Assembly: GCA_030762175.1 (NCBI GenBank)
Contig: CM060841.1
Location: 14,423,001-14,487,000 of the forward strand
Direction: 5' to 3'
Source: Metallyticus violacea
Taxonomy: Eukaryota; Arthropoda; Insecta; Mantodea; Metallyticidae
DNA: 64,000 bases
Notes under the pieces: model-generated
The model's input: the letters and a program-made list of their open reading frames with translations, nothing else
Databases searched by the model: none
Told to the model about the DNA's origin: nothing
Translations under genes and position numbers: made by a program
Shown here: positions 1 through 11,270 of the stretch, piece after piece
Position numbering within the stretch: position 1 is the stretch's first letter
Layout of the letters: each line of letters opens with the position of its first letter

Positions 1-21
1 GCGTTAAACACTATTAAAAAA
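1..21 (+). repeat. 3' tail of an S1 SINE cut by the window edge
   Basis: The first 21 bases match the last bases of the plus-strand S1 copy near 51060-51080: a gcgttaaac end followed by an A-rich tail. The body lies outside the window. With the minus-strand copy at 51-300 it forms a tail-to-tail pair. Confidence 0.7.
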
Positions 22-50
22 GTGTGGATCCCATGCAGGAAGTATGAATG

Positions 51-300
51 GTGTTTAACGCTTGTTTTTACTACTGAGGCACCACAGGCGATGGACACTG
101 ATGATACATGAAATGAAATGATATATTGGGAAAGGGGGGTTTTTTTTAGGAAGGAAACGTTCCAGGACTAAGTTTAGGGTACCTCCCCAGCATTTGCCAT
201 TTATGAGGACTGAGGAAAACCTGGAAAAAATCTCAGTCAGGGATTCGAACCCCAGACCTCCCGCTCACGAGTCCGCGCCTTAACCACCTCAGCGGTCTGA
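51..300 (-). repeat. tRNA-derived SINE, family S1
   Basis: On the minus strand the copy starts with a degraded tRNA-like head (B box ggattcgaac at 241-250 as read on plus). The S1 body follows, including the tttatgaggactgaggaaaa block, and the end is the gtgtttaacg tail at 51-60. Eight further copies lie in the window. The head resembles tRNA-Ser or tRNA-Leu (ggccgagg..gttaaggc A box in better copies), so an internal RNA polymerase III promoter is inferred. Here the A box is partly decayed (cctcagcggtctga). No clear target duplication was found. Confidence 0.85.
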
Positions 301-914
301 GATTAGTCATTACCTGATTACATAGCTGGGTTAGGTTAGCAAAATACACGCATTAATTTAAGTTTAGAACACTGACGGTTTAACTAGCCACCGCATGAAG
401 CTTGTTCTATAGCCTTCTGTAGAACTGTAACGCAATATCGGCTTAGTCACAATTTTTTTGAGCATTAACTGAATGTTTTGTTTTTGGGTCAAATGGAATG
501 CTAACGGGGGTTGTGTCCACAATCCTTAGATACATTTCTTCACTCGCCTTCTTGATTTAGTGTATTAAATATCATTATTATGTTGAATGATATTTAAGTT
601 TAGTAATTTGAAATAGCTGGTAATAATTATAGTGCTTACGTGCGTATGGGCCAGCATGTGGGGAATAAATGAGCGAAAGCTGAATTTCAGTGCTGTAATT
701 AACGCACCATTAACTGTTTTATGATATTGCTTGCTCTCTCTCGTGGCTCCGAAAACGACAATTTCTAGAAAGATCAACTCTCTGTTCACCATGACCCATC
801 TTAACTGCACTCTGAAAAGTTTTCCCTTGTATTGTCCACCCCAAAAGTCTAGCTTGTCAAATCCTAATATTAGCGCACCGCATACAGTTGGCCGGATTAG
901 GTACTTAAGTCTGG
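301..914. other. Gene-free stretch
   Basis: AT-rich sequence with only short chance frames. I recognise no repeat, RNA gene or coding homology here. Confidence 0.5.
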
Positions 915-1128
915 TGTAAACAAGGGGCGGGGCTTAGCACAGGCTCATCTTCCTCCCTAGTTCTGCCACATGATGACGCAATGTCAACATACGTTGGCTC
1001 CCTCCATCAGCTGCACTCATTTCTTGATCGATAGTATTGTGTCATCTATTTGTTTGGGCCTTGTTTTAAGCAGTACAGTGATCCCGGCGGCGCAGCAGGC
1101 ATCACACAGGCCCTAAAGCTGGTAGGTA
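915..1128 (+). promoter_or_regulatory. Candidate promoter and non-coding 5' exon
   Basis: A GC box (ggggcggggc, 924-933) stands in otherwise AT-rich DNA. About 150-190 bases on, a GC-richer block containing cccggcggcgcagcaggc ends at a splice-donor-like ggtag/gtaaat, with the GT at 1126-1127. The arrangement would suit a TATA-less promoter and a first exon. No protein is recognisable and no partner exon was found, so this is a weak inference. It could equally be an unrecognised repeat. Confidence 0.2.
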
Positions 1129-1520
1129 AATCAAGATATTATCGAAGTTAGGCCAAAGAGACACAACGTTAGATTGTAGTATTGAGAGGTGAATGAAAAG
1201 GTATAAATTTTAGTTTATAAAGCTGCAAAAGTGTGTTAAGCGATTATTATTTCCATTGTGTTGAAAACGTTCACCATTTGTTGCAAACTTGCATATAGCG
1301 TCTAATTATAAGCAAATGAATAAACAGCAATGGCCTGTTTACACTTTTATCTAAGAGTCAGTTCAAAAGACAGGAATTTGTCAATAAAATACATAAACAT
1401 TTAATGACCGCTCTGTCTCCGGCTCTGACTTTTCCCATGAACGAGAGCAGCCATGTTGCCAGTTGTGTATCGCTACGTACCGCTCTTATAAGACTCAATA
1501 TTTTTCTGCTTTGAACCTGA
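1129..1520. other. Gene-free stretch
   Basis: No recognisable gene. The stretch 1448-1495 (agccatgttgcc and on) looks like a degraded partial extra copy of the tandem repeat that follows. Confidence 0.4.
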
Positions 1521-1740
1521 CGAACACAGCCATGTTGCTAACTATAACAATATTTATAAGAACTATAACAAGACACCGTATATCGCTCACGTACAAAGTA
1601 AACTGGCTTTACTTGAACTAACACAACAAACACATAGCCATGTAGCTGTAACAATACATATAAGAACTATAACAAGAATAACACCGTAAATCGCTCACGT
1701 ACAAAAGAAACCCGCTTTACTTGAACCAACACAATAAACA
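1521..1740. repeat. Tandem duplication, about 107-bp unit, two copies
   Basis: Two adjacent units start at agccatgttgct (near 1528) and agccatgtagct (near 1636). Both run through ataagaactataacaag and atcgctcacgtacaaa, and both end in tttacttgaac..aacacaa.aaacac. They differ by scattered substitutions and small indels. I see no coding potential. It is probably a local minisatellite-like duplication. Confidence 0.75.
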
Positions 1741-2735
1741 CTGGGTTTACGTGTTTCGGTTAAAACAAACAAAATGCAGAATGCAACACGAGAGGAACGA
1801 TGATTGGTGCTATAGCAGACTACATTCACCAGCGATCCGCGAGTCATCCATCCCCAGCAACGCAAACAGTGAGTGAATCAATTCTTTAGCGTGTAGTAAA
1901 GCTGGAATCTTGTAGCAGAAATTATCTTTATTGAAAACCTTACAGAATATCCAACCGGAGTGCCGGTTTTAGTGTATTTATCGGCTAAAACCTATCAAAA
2001 TTGCTTCATTTACTCAAGAATTTACATATGCTATTCACATCGTAGGTTGGCAGTGCTGACATCCACCCCCCCCCCCCTTTTATCCTCATGAAACGTCAGT
2101 GCCGGGTACTGAGCGGCCAGACTATAGAAGGCACGACAAATGAACAGAAAGAAACAGCCAACCTTTCGAAAGCAGGTTTGCAGCAAAAATTTGTACACGC
2201 AGTCTTTGAAAAAAGATAGGCATTTTAAGGTAAGTGCTCACTTTCTAAATGGAAAATTCTTACTATGTGTATTTGTTGTTGCTTGCCGTGAAAACAGCTT
2301 TAAGCGGGAAGAATTACGCTGCAGCAAACGTTGTCGCGACACAAGCAGAACGATAACCGCCTCCTCCGTTAACCATTTCCCTTGTTGCTTTATCTGAAAA
2401 GCAAATGTGCAGACGTAGTTGATTTGAATATGCACCTATGTGCCAATTTACATTTATGAGCCTTTTTAATGAAAATTGCGAATTTATCGAAAAGAATATC
2501 ACATTACAAATTAAAATTTAAATGATAACTTAACATTTGCCGCTTACTCTTCTCCGAATGTTCACGGCCTAGAGATGTAAAGATTTTTCTTCCCGAGTGC
2601 AAAATAAATCATTAAAAAGTATTGTTTTTTTGCAGAAAATACCTGTAACTATGTGAAACAAATAATACTTTTGAAAGCAGTGAAGTAATTTCGGTTAATA
2701 CGAATAAAGGAATCCCAGACATACGAATAAAGACA
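1741..2735. other. Gene-free stretch with a 12-C run
   Basis: It contains a run of 12 C at 2066-2077 and only short frames without recognisable homology. An 85-codon plus-strand frame at 2140-2397 has no domain I recognise and no composition support, so I do not call it a gene. Confidence 0.5.
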
Positions 2736-3999
2736 TACCAGAGGAGGTCCATAAGTTTCCGGCCTAACCATTTGCAATACAGGTATGACAAAGACAAAAA
2801 CTATATTTTACTTTTCAATATAGTTACCCTTTATTGCAAAACACTTCTCACATCTTTGAATTAACATTTCAATCCCCCCACCCAAATTGTCAGAAATGTT
2901 GTCTGCTAAATGGGCATAAACAGCATCCATCACTTATTCGCCACACTTAAAGTTTCTTCTTAGAAAGTCCTTATTGAGTTTGCAGAAGAGGAAATAGTCA
3001 CTGGGAGCTAGATCAGGGCTGTAGAATGGATGATCGATTTTTTTTTTTTTTTGAAGCCACATTTCTTCACAGCTTCCTTTGCAACAAGAGCTGTGTGCAC
3101 AGGCGCGTTATCGTGAAGAGGGCGCGCACCATCACTCAGCTTTCATCGCCTTTTCTCTTTGATGGAAGCACGTAGTCTTCAGTAGGTCAGCATAGTACTC
3201 CCCATTTACTGTGCTGTTTCTCTCCTTGAAATCAATAAGGAGTACTCCTTCACAGTCCCAAAAGATTGTGGCCATAATCTTCTTGGTTGATTGGGTGACC
3301 TTGGCCTTTAAAGGCGGTGCTTCGCCAGGTTTACGCCACTCCATTGATTCTCTTTTGGACAAGGGATCATAGTAGAGGACCATAGTTTCATCTCCTGAAG
3401 CAATAGTTTGCAGAACTTCTCTCTCTTTGCCACGATAAAGCTCAAAAAATGCCTGACAACAGATGACTTGTTGCTGCTTTTGCACTGAGGAAAGAAGTCT
3501 AGGTACCCATCTTGCACTAACCTTATTCATGTTTAAATGTTCATGAATAATTCGAAGGACTGTTGTTTTAGAAAGGCCCAACGCTGCTACTATTTCTGTA
3601 ACTTTGAGCTGCCAGCCTTCCATAATTTCTGCTTCCACAAGAGCGAGCGATGTTTTCAGGAGAGAGCACCTCTAAGGGCTGACCTGCATGCTCTTCGTCT
3701 TCAATGCTTTCTCAACCCATTCGAAAAAGTTTGGCCCATTCTTTTACGGTGGAATATGAGGGAGGATGCTTCCCCATACACACCGTCCAATCGCTGTTTA
3801 ATTTCATTTCGAGTAAGTCCTTCACAATTTTCTACGCATAGTCTTCTTTATGCAACTATATCTGAAAAATTGAACACAGTGGAGCGGAAGTTAAGCTGCA
3901 ATTATTTACTTAACAGATAATATATGACAGCAGATAAGGGTTTTGTGATGGCGATAATTCTTATCGGCGAGGCCGGAAACTTATCGACCTACCCTTGTA
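2736..3999 (-). mobile_element. Mariner transposon M1, copy A (near full length, decayed)
   Basis: It is bounded by TA and inverted ends sharing ggtcc/gataagtttccggcc (left 2736-2764; right as tacccttgta at 3990-3999). The minus-strand transposase shows a helix-turn-helix with LGLSKTTVLRIIHEHLNMNK and ARWVPRLLSSVQKQQ, then the first catalytic Asp in SGDETMVLYYDP. After a frameshift near 3140-3150 come HDNAPVHT and YSPDLAPSD, giving the 34-residue D-D spacing of mariners. The C-terminal GNYIEK precedes the 3' UTR. Length is close to the 1.25-1.3 kb usual for mariner. At least one frameshift means it cannot encode an intact enzyme. A plus-strand 127-codon frame at 3537-3920 is antisense noise. 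Confidence 0.93.
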
Positions 4000-4031
4000 A
4001 CATGCATGTAACATAGTGAGGTAATAATGCT

Positions 4032-4306
4032 GCCACAGGCGGCCGAAATCGTTAAGGCGAGGACCTGTGAGCGGGAGGTCTGGGGTTCGATTCCCACCAG
4101 GACCATCCTCCTTGGCTGAGGTTTTATCCAGGTTTTCCTCAGTGCTCATAAATGGCAAATGCCGGGGAGTTACTCTAAAATTAGACCTGAAACGCTTCGT
4201 TCCTTAAAAAAAATCCTTTCACAATTTATCACTTCATCTCATGTATCGCCAGTTTCACTGCCTGTGATACCTCGGTGTTAAAACAGGCTTTAAATACCAT
4301 TAACAA
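4032..4306 (+). repeat. tRNA-derived SINE, family S1
   Basis: The copy has the head gccacaggcggccgaaatcg, a B box ggttcgattcccaccagg, the S1 body, and a tail ending gctttaaataccattaa. It begins only about 30 bp beyond the right end of M1 copy A. It is more diverged than the 50.8-kb copy (accatcctccttggctgagg instead of accgtcctccctgactgagg). Confidence 0.88.
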
Positions 4307-4804
4307 AAGAGTAACAAGTGTTTATATTTCAATGAGGTTTAGTTCGCGTTATTCGTAGGCAGATGCTAGAAGACACATTCCGGAAGCGTGTTCTCTCAGT
4401 GCAGCATTTCATGTCAGCTGATTTCCTTACCTGCTGTATTGCGGGACGGTATTTTTCTGACGAGCTTACGTTTCATTTTTTCCGTCTGCTCTACAGCGTA
4501 AAACGAGTGGGTGGAATGATAAACAAAATACAATCATTTTCGTGGTCATGCGCAACTTCTGAAACAGTCAGAGCCTATACAGCATATTGTTCAGAATACG
4601 TGAGTTTTTACAAATCTGCTAGCCGTGCTTTATTGTGTACACAAAAAAAGAAAGGAAAAAGAAGACAATTTGTTCTAAGCGGAAACTGAACTGGGCTTGG
4701 CTAGTTGATAAGCACAGTAAATATTACTGTTAATATTTCATTTTATTTTGTTTAGCAGTAAATTTGTGTACAACCACTAGCAAGATATTACAAGCATAAG
4801 TATA
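4307..4804. other. Gene-free stretch
   Basis: The plus-strand 108-codon frame at 4363-4689 has no recognisable domain and looks like chance. I recognise nothing else. Confidence 0.45.
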
Positions 4805-4920
4805 TACGAGGGCCATCCAGAAAGTAAGTCCCAATCTCGCATGGAGATGGAACCACTTGTCGGATAGGAATGTGCATGCGCAGGAGTAGAGAGGAAGTAT
4901 GTGGGAATAATGCAATAAAG
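4805..4920 (+). mobile_element. Solo terminal fragment of another mariner
   Basis: TA at 4805-4806 is followed by cgagggccatccagaaag and about 90 bp of likely untranslated region. The end is of the type seen in irritans-like mariners (established pattern: gagggc, tgtccagaaagt). No transposase and no opposite end were found, so this is a remnant whose family is inferred from the terminus alone. Confidence 0.55.
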
Positions 4921-5049
4921 TTTCAAAGAAAAAGAGTACAATAACAATAACACATTAAATTAAGTCAACCCTTTTTGCTACTAAACAAATTAATAAGTGT
5001 ATTTTTCAATAGCAGTAATTTTCACAGTGAAATAAAACTTAATTAAACA

Positions 5050-5174
5050 ATGTCAGGACAAATTTTATCCGAAAAACCCTTACCCAGATAGATCGATCTG
5101 ACCGGGATTCAAACCCAGAAACTTCGGATTACTAGTCGCAAATTTTACCACTAGATCATTGAGGCAATCGCCAT
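5050..5174 (-). repeat. tRNA-derived SINE, family S3
   Basis: Read on minus it starts gcctcaatgatctagtggt (A box), then ggtttgaatcccggtcag (B box) and ctgggtaagggtttttcgg. The same order and sequence occur on plus at 29037-29200, which shows a dispersed family. The head is tRNA-like; the parent tRNA was not fixed. Confidence 0.7.
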
Positions 5175-5599
5175 GGTAATTGTTCTGTAGTTTGTGAGTA
5201 TGTGTCGGTGCCCAAAGCTCAGATTGAAATCCCATGAAAATGTTTCAGAGAATTGCAAGGCTGTCTACTACATCCGGGATTTAAAAATTGAAACGAATGT
5301 AACAAATGTTACATGCTTAAGAATAAGTTATATTTCTGGAAAACAGAAAGAAAAAATGAAAATTCGGGAATTGCGATAGTCCCCTTGAGTCCTAGTTGTG
5401 CGTTAGGTTGAAATAAAGTTTTCTGTTTTTATAGTAAACACTTTACTTTTACCTGATTACTAACGTAAACAAATTACTCATTAAAGCAATGCATCACAAA
5501 CTTCATGCGTGCGACAGTTTTGCTACTCGTCGAGTATGGCCCGTTGACGTGATAGACATCAACTATTTCTTTTAAAAAATCATAAAATAAATATTCCTG
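5175..5599. other. Gene-free stretch
   Basis: AT-rich, with no recognisable feature. Confidence 0.45.
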
Positions 5600-6275
5600 T
5601 ACAAAGTGCATTCAAGTTATAACACCTCCAATTTTTTTTTTTCTCATTAACTAATCATACGAAAACTTTGAAACTTGTGTCACTTCTAGATGTAATCTCC
5701 TTGCAGCTGTTCACATTTTTCACAAAGTGTACGGCACGATTTCATGGCCGCTGCGAACGCTTCTGTAGGAGTCTGTCTTGACTACTGGAAAATCGCTGAT
5801 GCAATAGCGCAGCAGGCAGGCGCTTCGTTTTAGGATTGGAAAACGGCATTCATGTCTCATTTATTGTCACAATCGATGTAAAGAATGGGACGTTCATGCC
5901 GTCACCACGCAACATGCGCGCAGCCTTGTGGTCGTCCGTCAGCATTCGTGGCACCCACCTGGAGGACACTTTTCGCATTTTCAGGTCTTCATGCAGGATT
6001 GTGTGCACAGATTCCACGGAAATGCCAACTTTGGAGGCTAAGCAAATGAAATGTCTCTGTATACGTTTTGCCAAATTTGTAGCAAAATGCCACACACATT
6101 CAAGCTCTTTCATTGTCAATAATCCGACGAACAGCTGGCACACAGCGGCTGTAGCTCGCAACTAACGGTCATAGCGAAAGGAATTAAATGCAGTTGTTGT
6201 CTAAACTAAGCGCGCTCCGTGTGGCTATTGACGCGTAATTTCATGAGTTAGGTCTTTTTTAGAACACACCTCGTA
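5600..6275 (-). mobile_element. Mariner transposon M3, internally deleted copy
   Basis: The left end shares ttcaagttataacacctcc with the M3 copy at 59515. The right end is degraded (acacctcgta). The minus-strand transposase fragment carries SKVGISVESVHTILHEDLKM and SSRWVPRMLTDDHKAARM, the second helix-turn-helix and linker region. The first catalytic motif reads VTINETWMP, so the expected Asp is Asn (codon aat). Sequence then jumps to QTPTEAFAAAMKSC and LQGDYI at the C-terminus, so the second and third catalytic Asp are deleted. It is clearly inactive. Confidence 0.85.
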
Positions 6276-8398
6276 CATTGTTTTTCTTTGCTCACCATAT
6301 GTCGAAGATAAACTGCAACTTATTCTGCTAAGTCATTATCCTTGTCCATCATTACTTCCTGCAGAGGAAGTAAACTGGTCAGAAATGAAGAGAACAAATG
6401 AATATCACTTCTGGCGCACTCATTTGTGAATGAGAGCAACAATGAAATGGAAATGAGTGTAAATACTCAATCACTCATTTATAAGTTTTGACTGTGATTA
6501 ATAATCAAGTCGTTTACACTATAAAAGTTTGGTTAATAAGGAGCCACCAGCATGCTAGTTGTAAAAAAATAGCACATCGCATTGCTTTCCTGTGACAGGG
6601 TGCCGTTTGCAGATGATGAAGAATTAAAGAATTGGTAAAAAGTCTCTTTCGTTTCGAGGTAGTAGTTAAACAGCTCGATGTCCACTTTCATGATGCAAAC
6701 AGCCTACACTGCCGCAGTGCAAACTCGAGACTTGTTCAAAGTATTCATCCGTGCTCTTAGCGTGTAGCGGGGTAGTAGAGCGTTGTCCAACGAACGCTTG
6801 CAAATGCTTCCGACTTCCTCTTTGGCGGAAAGAAATTTGCTACGGAGCCATAATCCACAAAGAATCAGGACGAGCCTTACAACTCTCGCAGTAAAGTTTG
6901 ACCATGTATTCAAGATCGTGTGATACATTTTCTAGGAAATGCTACAATAAATTTAAAATACGAAACCACGTCAATGTGTGTACTTCTAATTTCTTGCAAA
7001 GGCATTGATCACCGTTTTTCACTTATCAAATTAAAATCGAGAGGTGAGAATTAGCGGTGTATACCATTCTGAGGGGATAGAGGAAGTACTTAGCTAATTA
7101 ATAGACTAATATGTGTACATTTCAAAGATGTCAGTTACAGTTATGCTTTCAGTGGATATCAGTGGTACTGTTATTGATTTCGGACTGTGCGTTGTTACTC
7201 TTGGGTTACCGAGGTTATGCTGGTACTTGCACACATGAAATTCCATGTCATTTTTCAAATCACTAACCTGTATTTCACTTACGAACTCTCCAGAGTCTTA
7301 TGGCCATATAGGTCTATGAGACTGGTCCATAAATCCATGCAAAAAACGAGGAAAAAGTTTATTTATCTGCATAATCTCCTCTCAAACCTATACAGTACTT
7401 CCAGCGATTTTCTACTTTGTTTATCTTGGCCATAAAATGCGATTTCTACACCTCTGCACCTGCTGCGATATTTTTTTTTCTAACCATTTCATCAGGAATT
7501 AATATGAGCCAAATCCGGAAAGAAAGTGGGAAGATTGAGGAAGTATTCATACTTTATGTACAATAATTATGAGATTGCAACGAGGGACTTGCGCACTAGC
7601 GCGTTATCGATGGAAAGGGGCCTTTTTCCTTTGCCAAATGAGGGCAATTCTTCTTGATTGCATCGTTAATTTCCCCAGTAGCTTGGTTTAATATTCACCA
7701 CTAATGGGTTTGCCCTTTTACCAAAAAAGTATATTAAAATTACATCGTCCCATTCCAAAATACATTCGCTATCATCTTTCCTGCTAAGGGGATTATTTTG
7801 GTAATTATAATTAGAGGAATCGTCTTTTCAAAGTATCTATATTTAATAATTTCATGTAAATCTTAATTTAGTACACTTAAAGATTTTTCGCTACAGTGCG
7901 AAATGATTACCAAACTTTGGGCTCTATTGAATGTAACTAAAAGCAAAACTGACAGCACATTTGGAAATCTTGCTAGTAACTTCACAAGACGCTGATTTAT
8001 GCAGATGTTAAACAGTTCATTGAGCGCAGTTTGATCTGTCACGATGTATTAGGCACCTCTTTGCCAAAAATGTACCTACATTTTCCCTTGGTTTTATCAA
8101 AGCGCGCAAAGTGCTGGAGTGCACAGCATGAAAGATTGGTGCTTTGTGCTTGTTGATTGAGTTGCAAAAAGAACTGTACAGACTCAAAGGCTACAGCTAA
8201 AGCAAGGAAATGGAGCAACTGAAGATGGTATATGAGTCAAAAACTAACACCTTTATAACTTTTGAGTTCAAAATCTCATACCTTGTATGCTGCAATATCT
8301 CATACATGTATAAAACATGAAGCAACGAAAGATAATGGACATTAATTTACAGATTTGATTTTTTTTTTTTTTGCTCTGTTTTTCGTTTGCCATAGAAA
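6276..8398. other. Gene-free stretch
   Basis: AT-rich, with short frames only (74 codons on minus at 6704-6928, 82 on plus at 7187-7435), none with a recognisable domain. Poly-T runs occur near 7471 and 8358. I see no repeat family in common with the rest of the window. Confidence 0.45.
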
Positions 8399-8702
8399 GT
8401 CGGTCCTGGTGGTGTAGTGTAGATCGACCATCCACCCTACAGCCCAAATCTAGCGCCTAGTGACTATTTCCTCTTCTCACACCTTAAGAAGGACCTTCGA
8501 GGAAGGAAATTTAAGAAGAAGTGGTGGATGTTGTTTATGCCCATTTTGCAGACAAGACTTCTAACTATTTTGGGAGAGGGAGATTGAAATGTTAATTCAA
8601 AGATGTGAGAAGTGTATTGCAATAAAGAGTAACTATAATGAAAAGTGAAATATAGTTTTTGTTTTTATCATACCTAGAAATTGGCTAGGCCGGAAACTTA
8701 TG
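8399..8702 (+). mobile_element. Chimera: S2 SINE head joined to the 3' part of mariner M1 (copy B)
   Basis: About 20 bases of the S2 head (gtcggtcctggtggtgtagtg) run straight into M1 transposase sequence encoding the DHPPYSPNLAPSDYF region, including the third catalytic Asp. M1 then continues to near its 3' end (aggccggaaacttatg). The terminal tacctaccctcgta is missing. The junction sits at a shared gtag. The rest of both elements is absent, which points to a recombination or end-joining event and not a normal insertion. Confidence 0.8.
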
Positions 8703-10934
8703 TATGTATTGCATATATGATGTATGAAGCAAATAGGTGTCTGTTTCAGCTGTGAATCTCTGGAAAGTCATGGATGGTTGCTCAAAGACTTTATCAGTTA
8801 AGTCAAATAAATAGTTTGAAGCAACACTAGGTGAATGTTACTTTCATCCGTAGTTTTATCACCTCAGATCTTCTTTGAATTCTTTCAACCGAAAAATAGA
8901 AAAATTTTATTTAAACTAATTTTGCAGAGAAAAATACTTTATTATTTGTGTTATTTTCGCACACATCTCCGCTTTTGTCAACATCCTTTGTAGTGCCATT
9001 TTCATATCTTTATTCCAATCTGAACCTACTTGTTTCCAGGGTCTTTCATTGAATTTTCTTGTCTGCGTCATTTACAGAGCATGCTTGGACACATGAGTGT
9101 TTTCGTGCAATTTCTTTAGTAAAGTTTACAGTGTGCATTATTTTTATACCCATGAAAATCATTCATAAGTTTTTAAATTGAAGTAACACCTTTGTTGTTT
9201 TAATCTGCTCGGTGTATATGACATCTGTCTACTGAAGAAAATTTCGGCGTAAGCTTATTAAACCTTCTTCTGCACTTAACTTTACAAGAAATAAGGACAT
9301 TCTGAGACACAGATATCAAACAACAAAGGCAAGAAAATGCTTTGGATTTTTCTGCTGCTGTAGTGCCGGCTGCATATCCAAGACAGACTCACCCAATAAC
9401 GTTTAATCGATCCCCTCTCTGACATTTAGCTATGAGAAAAGTGGGTGAAGCGTGACCGAAGCTAAACGTCGTGGAAGACTGACACAAAAATTGTTTATGT
9501 CCCTGTCAGCTAACTCGGAGGGAGATGCACGTTTCGTTTAGCTTGAGAAGTGATGTTGTTTGGAGGGTTTGTTATACCTATAGCGCTCAGCGCATACAGC
9601 AAGTTTGTAAAACATCACATAGTTTTACAGCCCGTAGTGTTTATCGGGAAAACAAAGTTATCTGCTTAGATATGCGCTACCTTTCGTCGTCACTGGTCTA
9701 CGAGATATGTTTCTGCAGTGTTTAACGGCGTCCATTGAAACTATAATATTGAATCTATTAATCAAATCCATTACGTATTAAATGTTTGGGTCAACTTTTA
9801 TATGCTAATGTATAGAAAATGGAGTGACGCTCCATCGTGCACCATCCACATCTGCTTCCTTTGATAGAAGTCCAGGCAATTAAATAATAATAAATGGTAA
9901 TGTGCTGCATCCGTTAGTCTTTTCTGTTTTACGAGTCTGCCACAAATAGTTCCTATCCATGCATAGATTAAAAATCCATGATACCTCAAATCTACGATCG
10001 TGTCAGAGTTTACATACATCCATGGGTTTGTGAAGGGTAGGAGATGAAGTAGATAGAAAGCATTCATTTCTTTCTTCATCCATGTATGCAATTTTTTGCT
10101 CACGAAGTGCTGCATACAGGGCTTTCATTTTTAAACTTTCTAATCTGAGAAAAACAGTCTATTAAAATAAATTTAATTGAAATAAAAAAAATATTTTCAT
10201 ATATTAAAGGGGGTGTTTAAAAGCAACGATCACAGTTTAGGGTACATTCCCTCTTCCTCAGCCACTTTCGCTTTGAAATTTAAAATGGCATCCCCACCTT
10301 AAAGCTATTACCATTACATTTCAAAGAGGATGAAATAGTTATTCTTTTGTTTACTTATGTTACCTGGCAATTTCGATTAGTGTTTGAATTTGGGCAAGAT
10401 AAAAAAATAATCCAATTAGTAGTAGAATGAAAATACAATTTATGTCTTGTAATTTTACAATTTTACTAAATTAAATGTTTAAAATTGCTTAATGATTGAC
10501 AATAAATTAATACTGCCTATTTTAGAACTGCTGACAAACTGAAACAAGCTATTACATTGACTGCTGAATAGTTTTTGTAGTTTTATTCTGTCCAAGTGCA
10601 ACGATTGCTACAGTCCAGGCTACTGGGCAACGATAGAAAACAACCGAATTATCTTTAAAATGTAATTATCATAAGTTAGAGGTTATGTAAAACAGTAATT
10701 ATTCAGATTGGCAACTTTTGAAACGAAAGTTCAGTAAGTATTATATTTCAAGAATATATAGTCTTCTGCTTTTAAAGAACAACATAAACGTTTTGTGTGA
10801 CTATTTCAGATTTTATTCATTTCTGTTTCTCTAACCGTTATTATTTTAACTATATAGTGTTTAAAGTTTTTTGTTTGTTTTGTTCCGTATTGTTATAGAA
10901 CTTAAGTAAATTTAGTTTTAAAATAAACCGAGTG
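8703..10934. other. Gene-free stretch
   Basis: I recognise no gene or repeat. The longest frames (66 codons on plus at 9525-9725; 105 codons on minus at 9798-10115) show no domain. The minus frame is rich in hydrophobic and aromatic residues, as expected for translated AT-rich DNA. Confidence 0.45.
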
Positions 10935-11110
10935 GGCTTACCAATCGCTTAGAACTCCATTCCGGAGGTTCAGGATTCAATTTCCTTGAGACCTGCAACC
11001 TGATCTTCGTTTTTCTCATAGTTTCCCCTGGTCACTTGGGTGTATGCTGAGATGGATCTTTCCTTTCTATGACTTTCTCACTCTCCAATTTCATCTCATT
11101 TCATTCCGTT
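10935..11110 (+). repeat. Possible degraded tRNA-derived SINE (S4)
   Basis: It has an A-box-like start (ccgagtgggcttaccaatcg), a B-box-like ggttcaggattcaatttcc about 45 bases on, and an end with tttcatctcatttcattcc, which recalls the S1 tail region. Only one copy is seen, so family status is uncertain. Confidence 0.4.
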
Positions 11111-11270
11111 GATTCTATAGCAGGGTTGAAAGTGCCACGCAAGGTAAGCTGGTGACGTGTGCAGTGTTGCGGTAGCTTGCGCTTTGGAAAGTTTTCTGTC
11201 CCGGTGTCTTGTGTAGAAGCGGCCCTTCTGACGGACTTGAATTCCGGCGTAGGGGTGTTCTATCTGCGTC

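Noticed and set aside
3537..3920. 127-codon plus-strand frame
   Set aside because: It is antisense to the M1 copy A transposase.
4363..4689. 108-codon plus-strand frame as a host gene
   Set aside because: No recognisable domain, no splice signals and no composition shift; the length is plausible by chance in 64 kb.
7187..7435. 82-codon frame near a suspected mariner C-terminus
   Set aside because: I looked for transposase motifs and terminal repeats at 7100-7550 and found neither.
9798..10115. 105-codon minus-strand frame as a small membrane protein
   Set aside because: Aromatic and hydrophobic bias follows from AT-rich DNA; there is no clear start context or homology.
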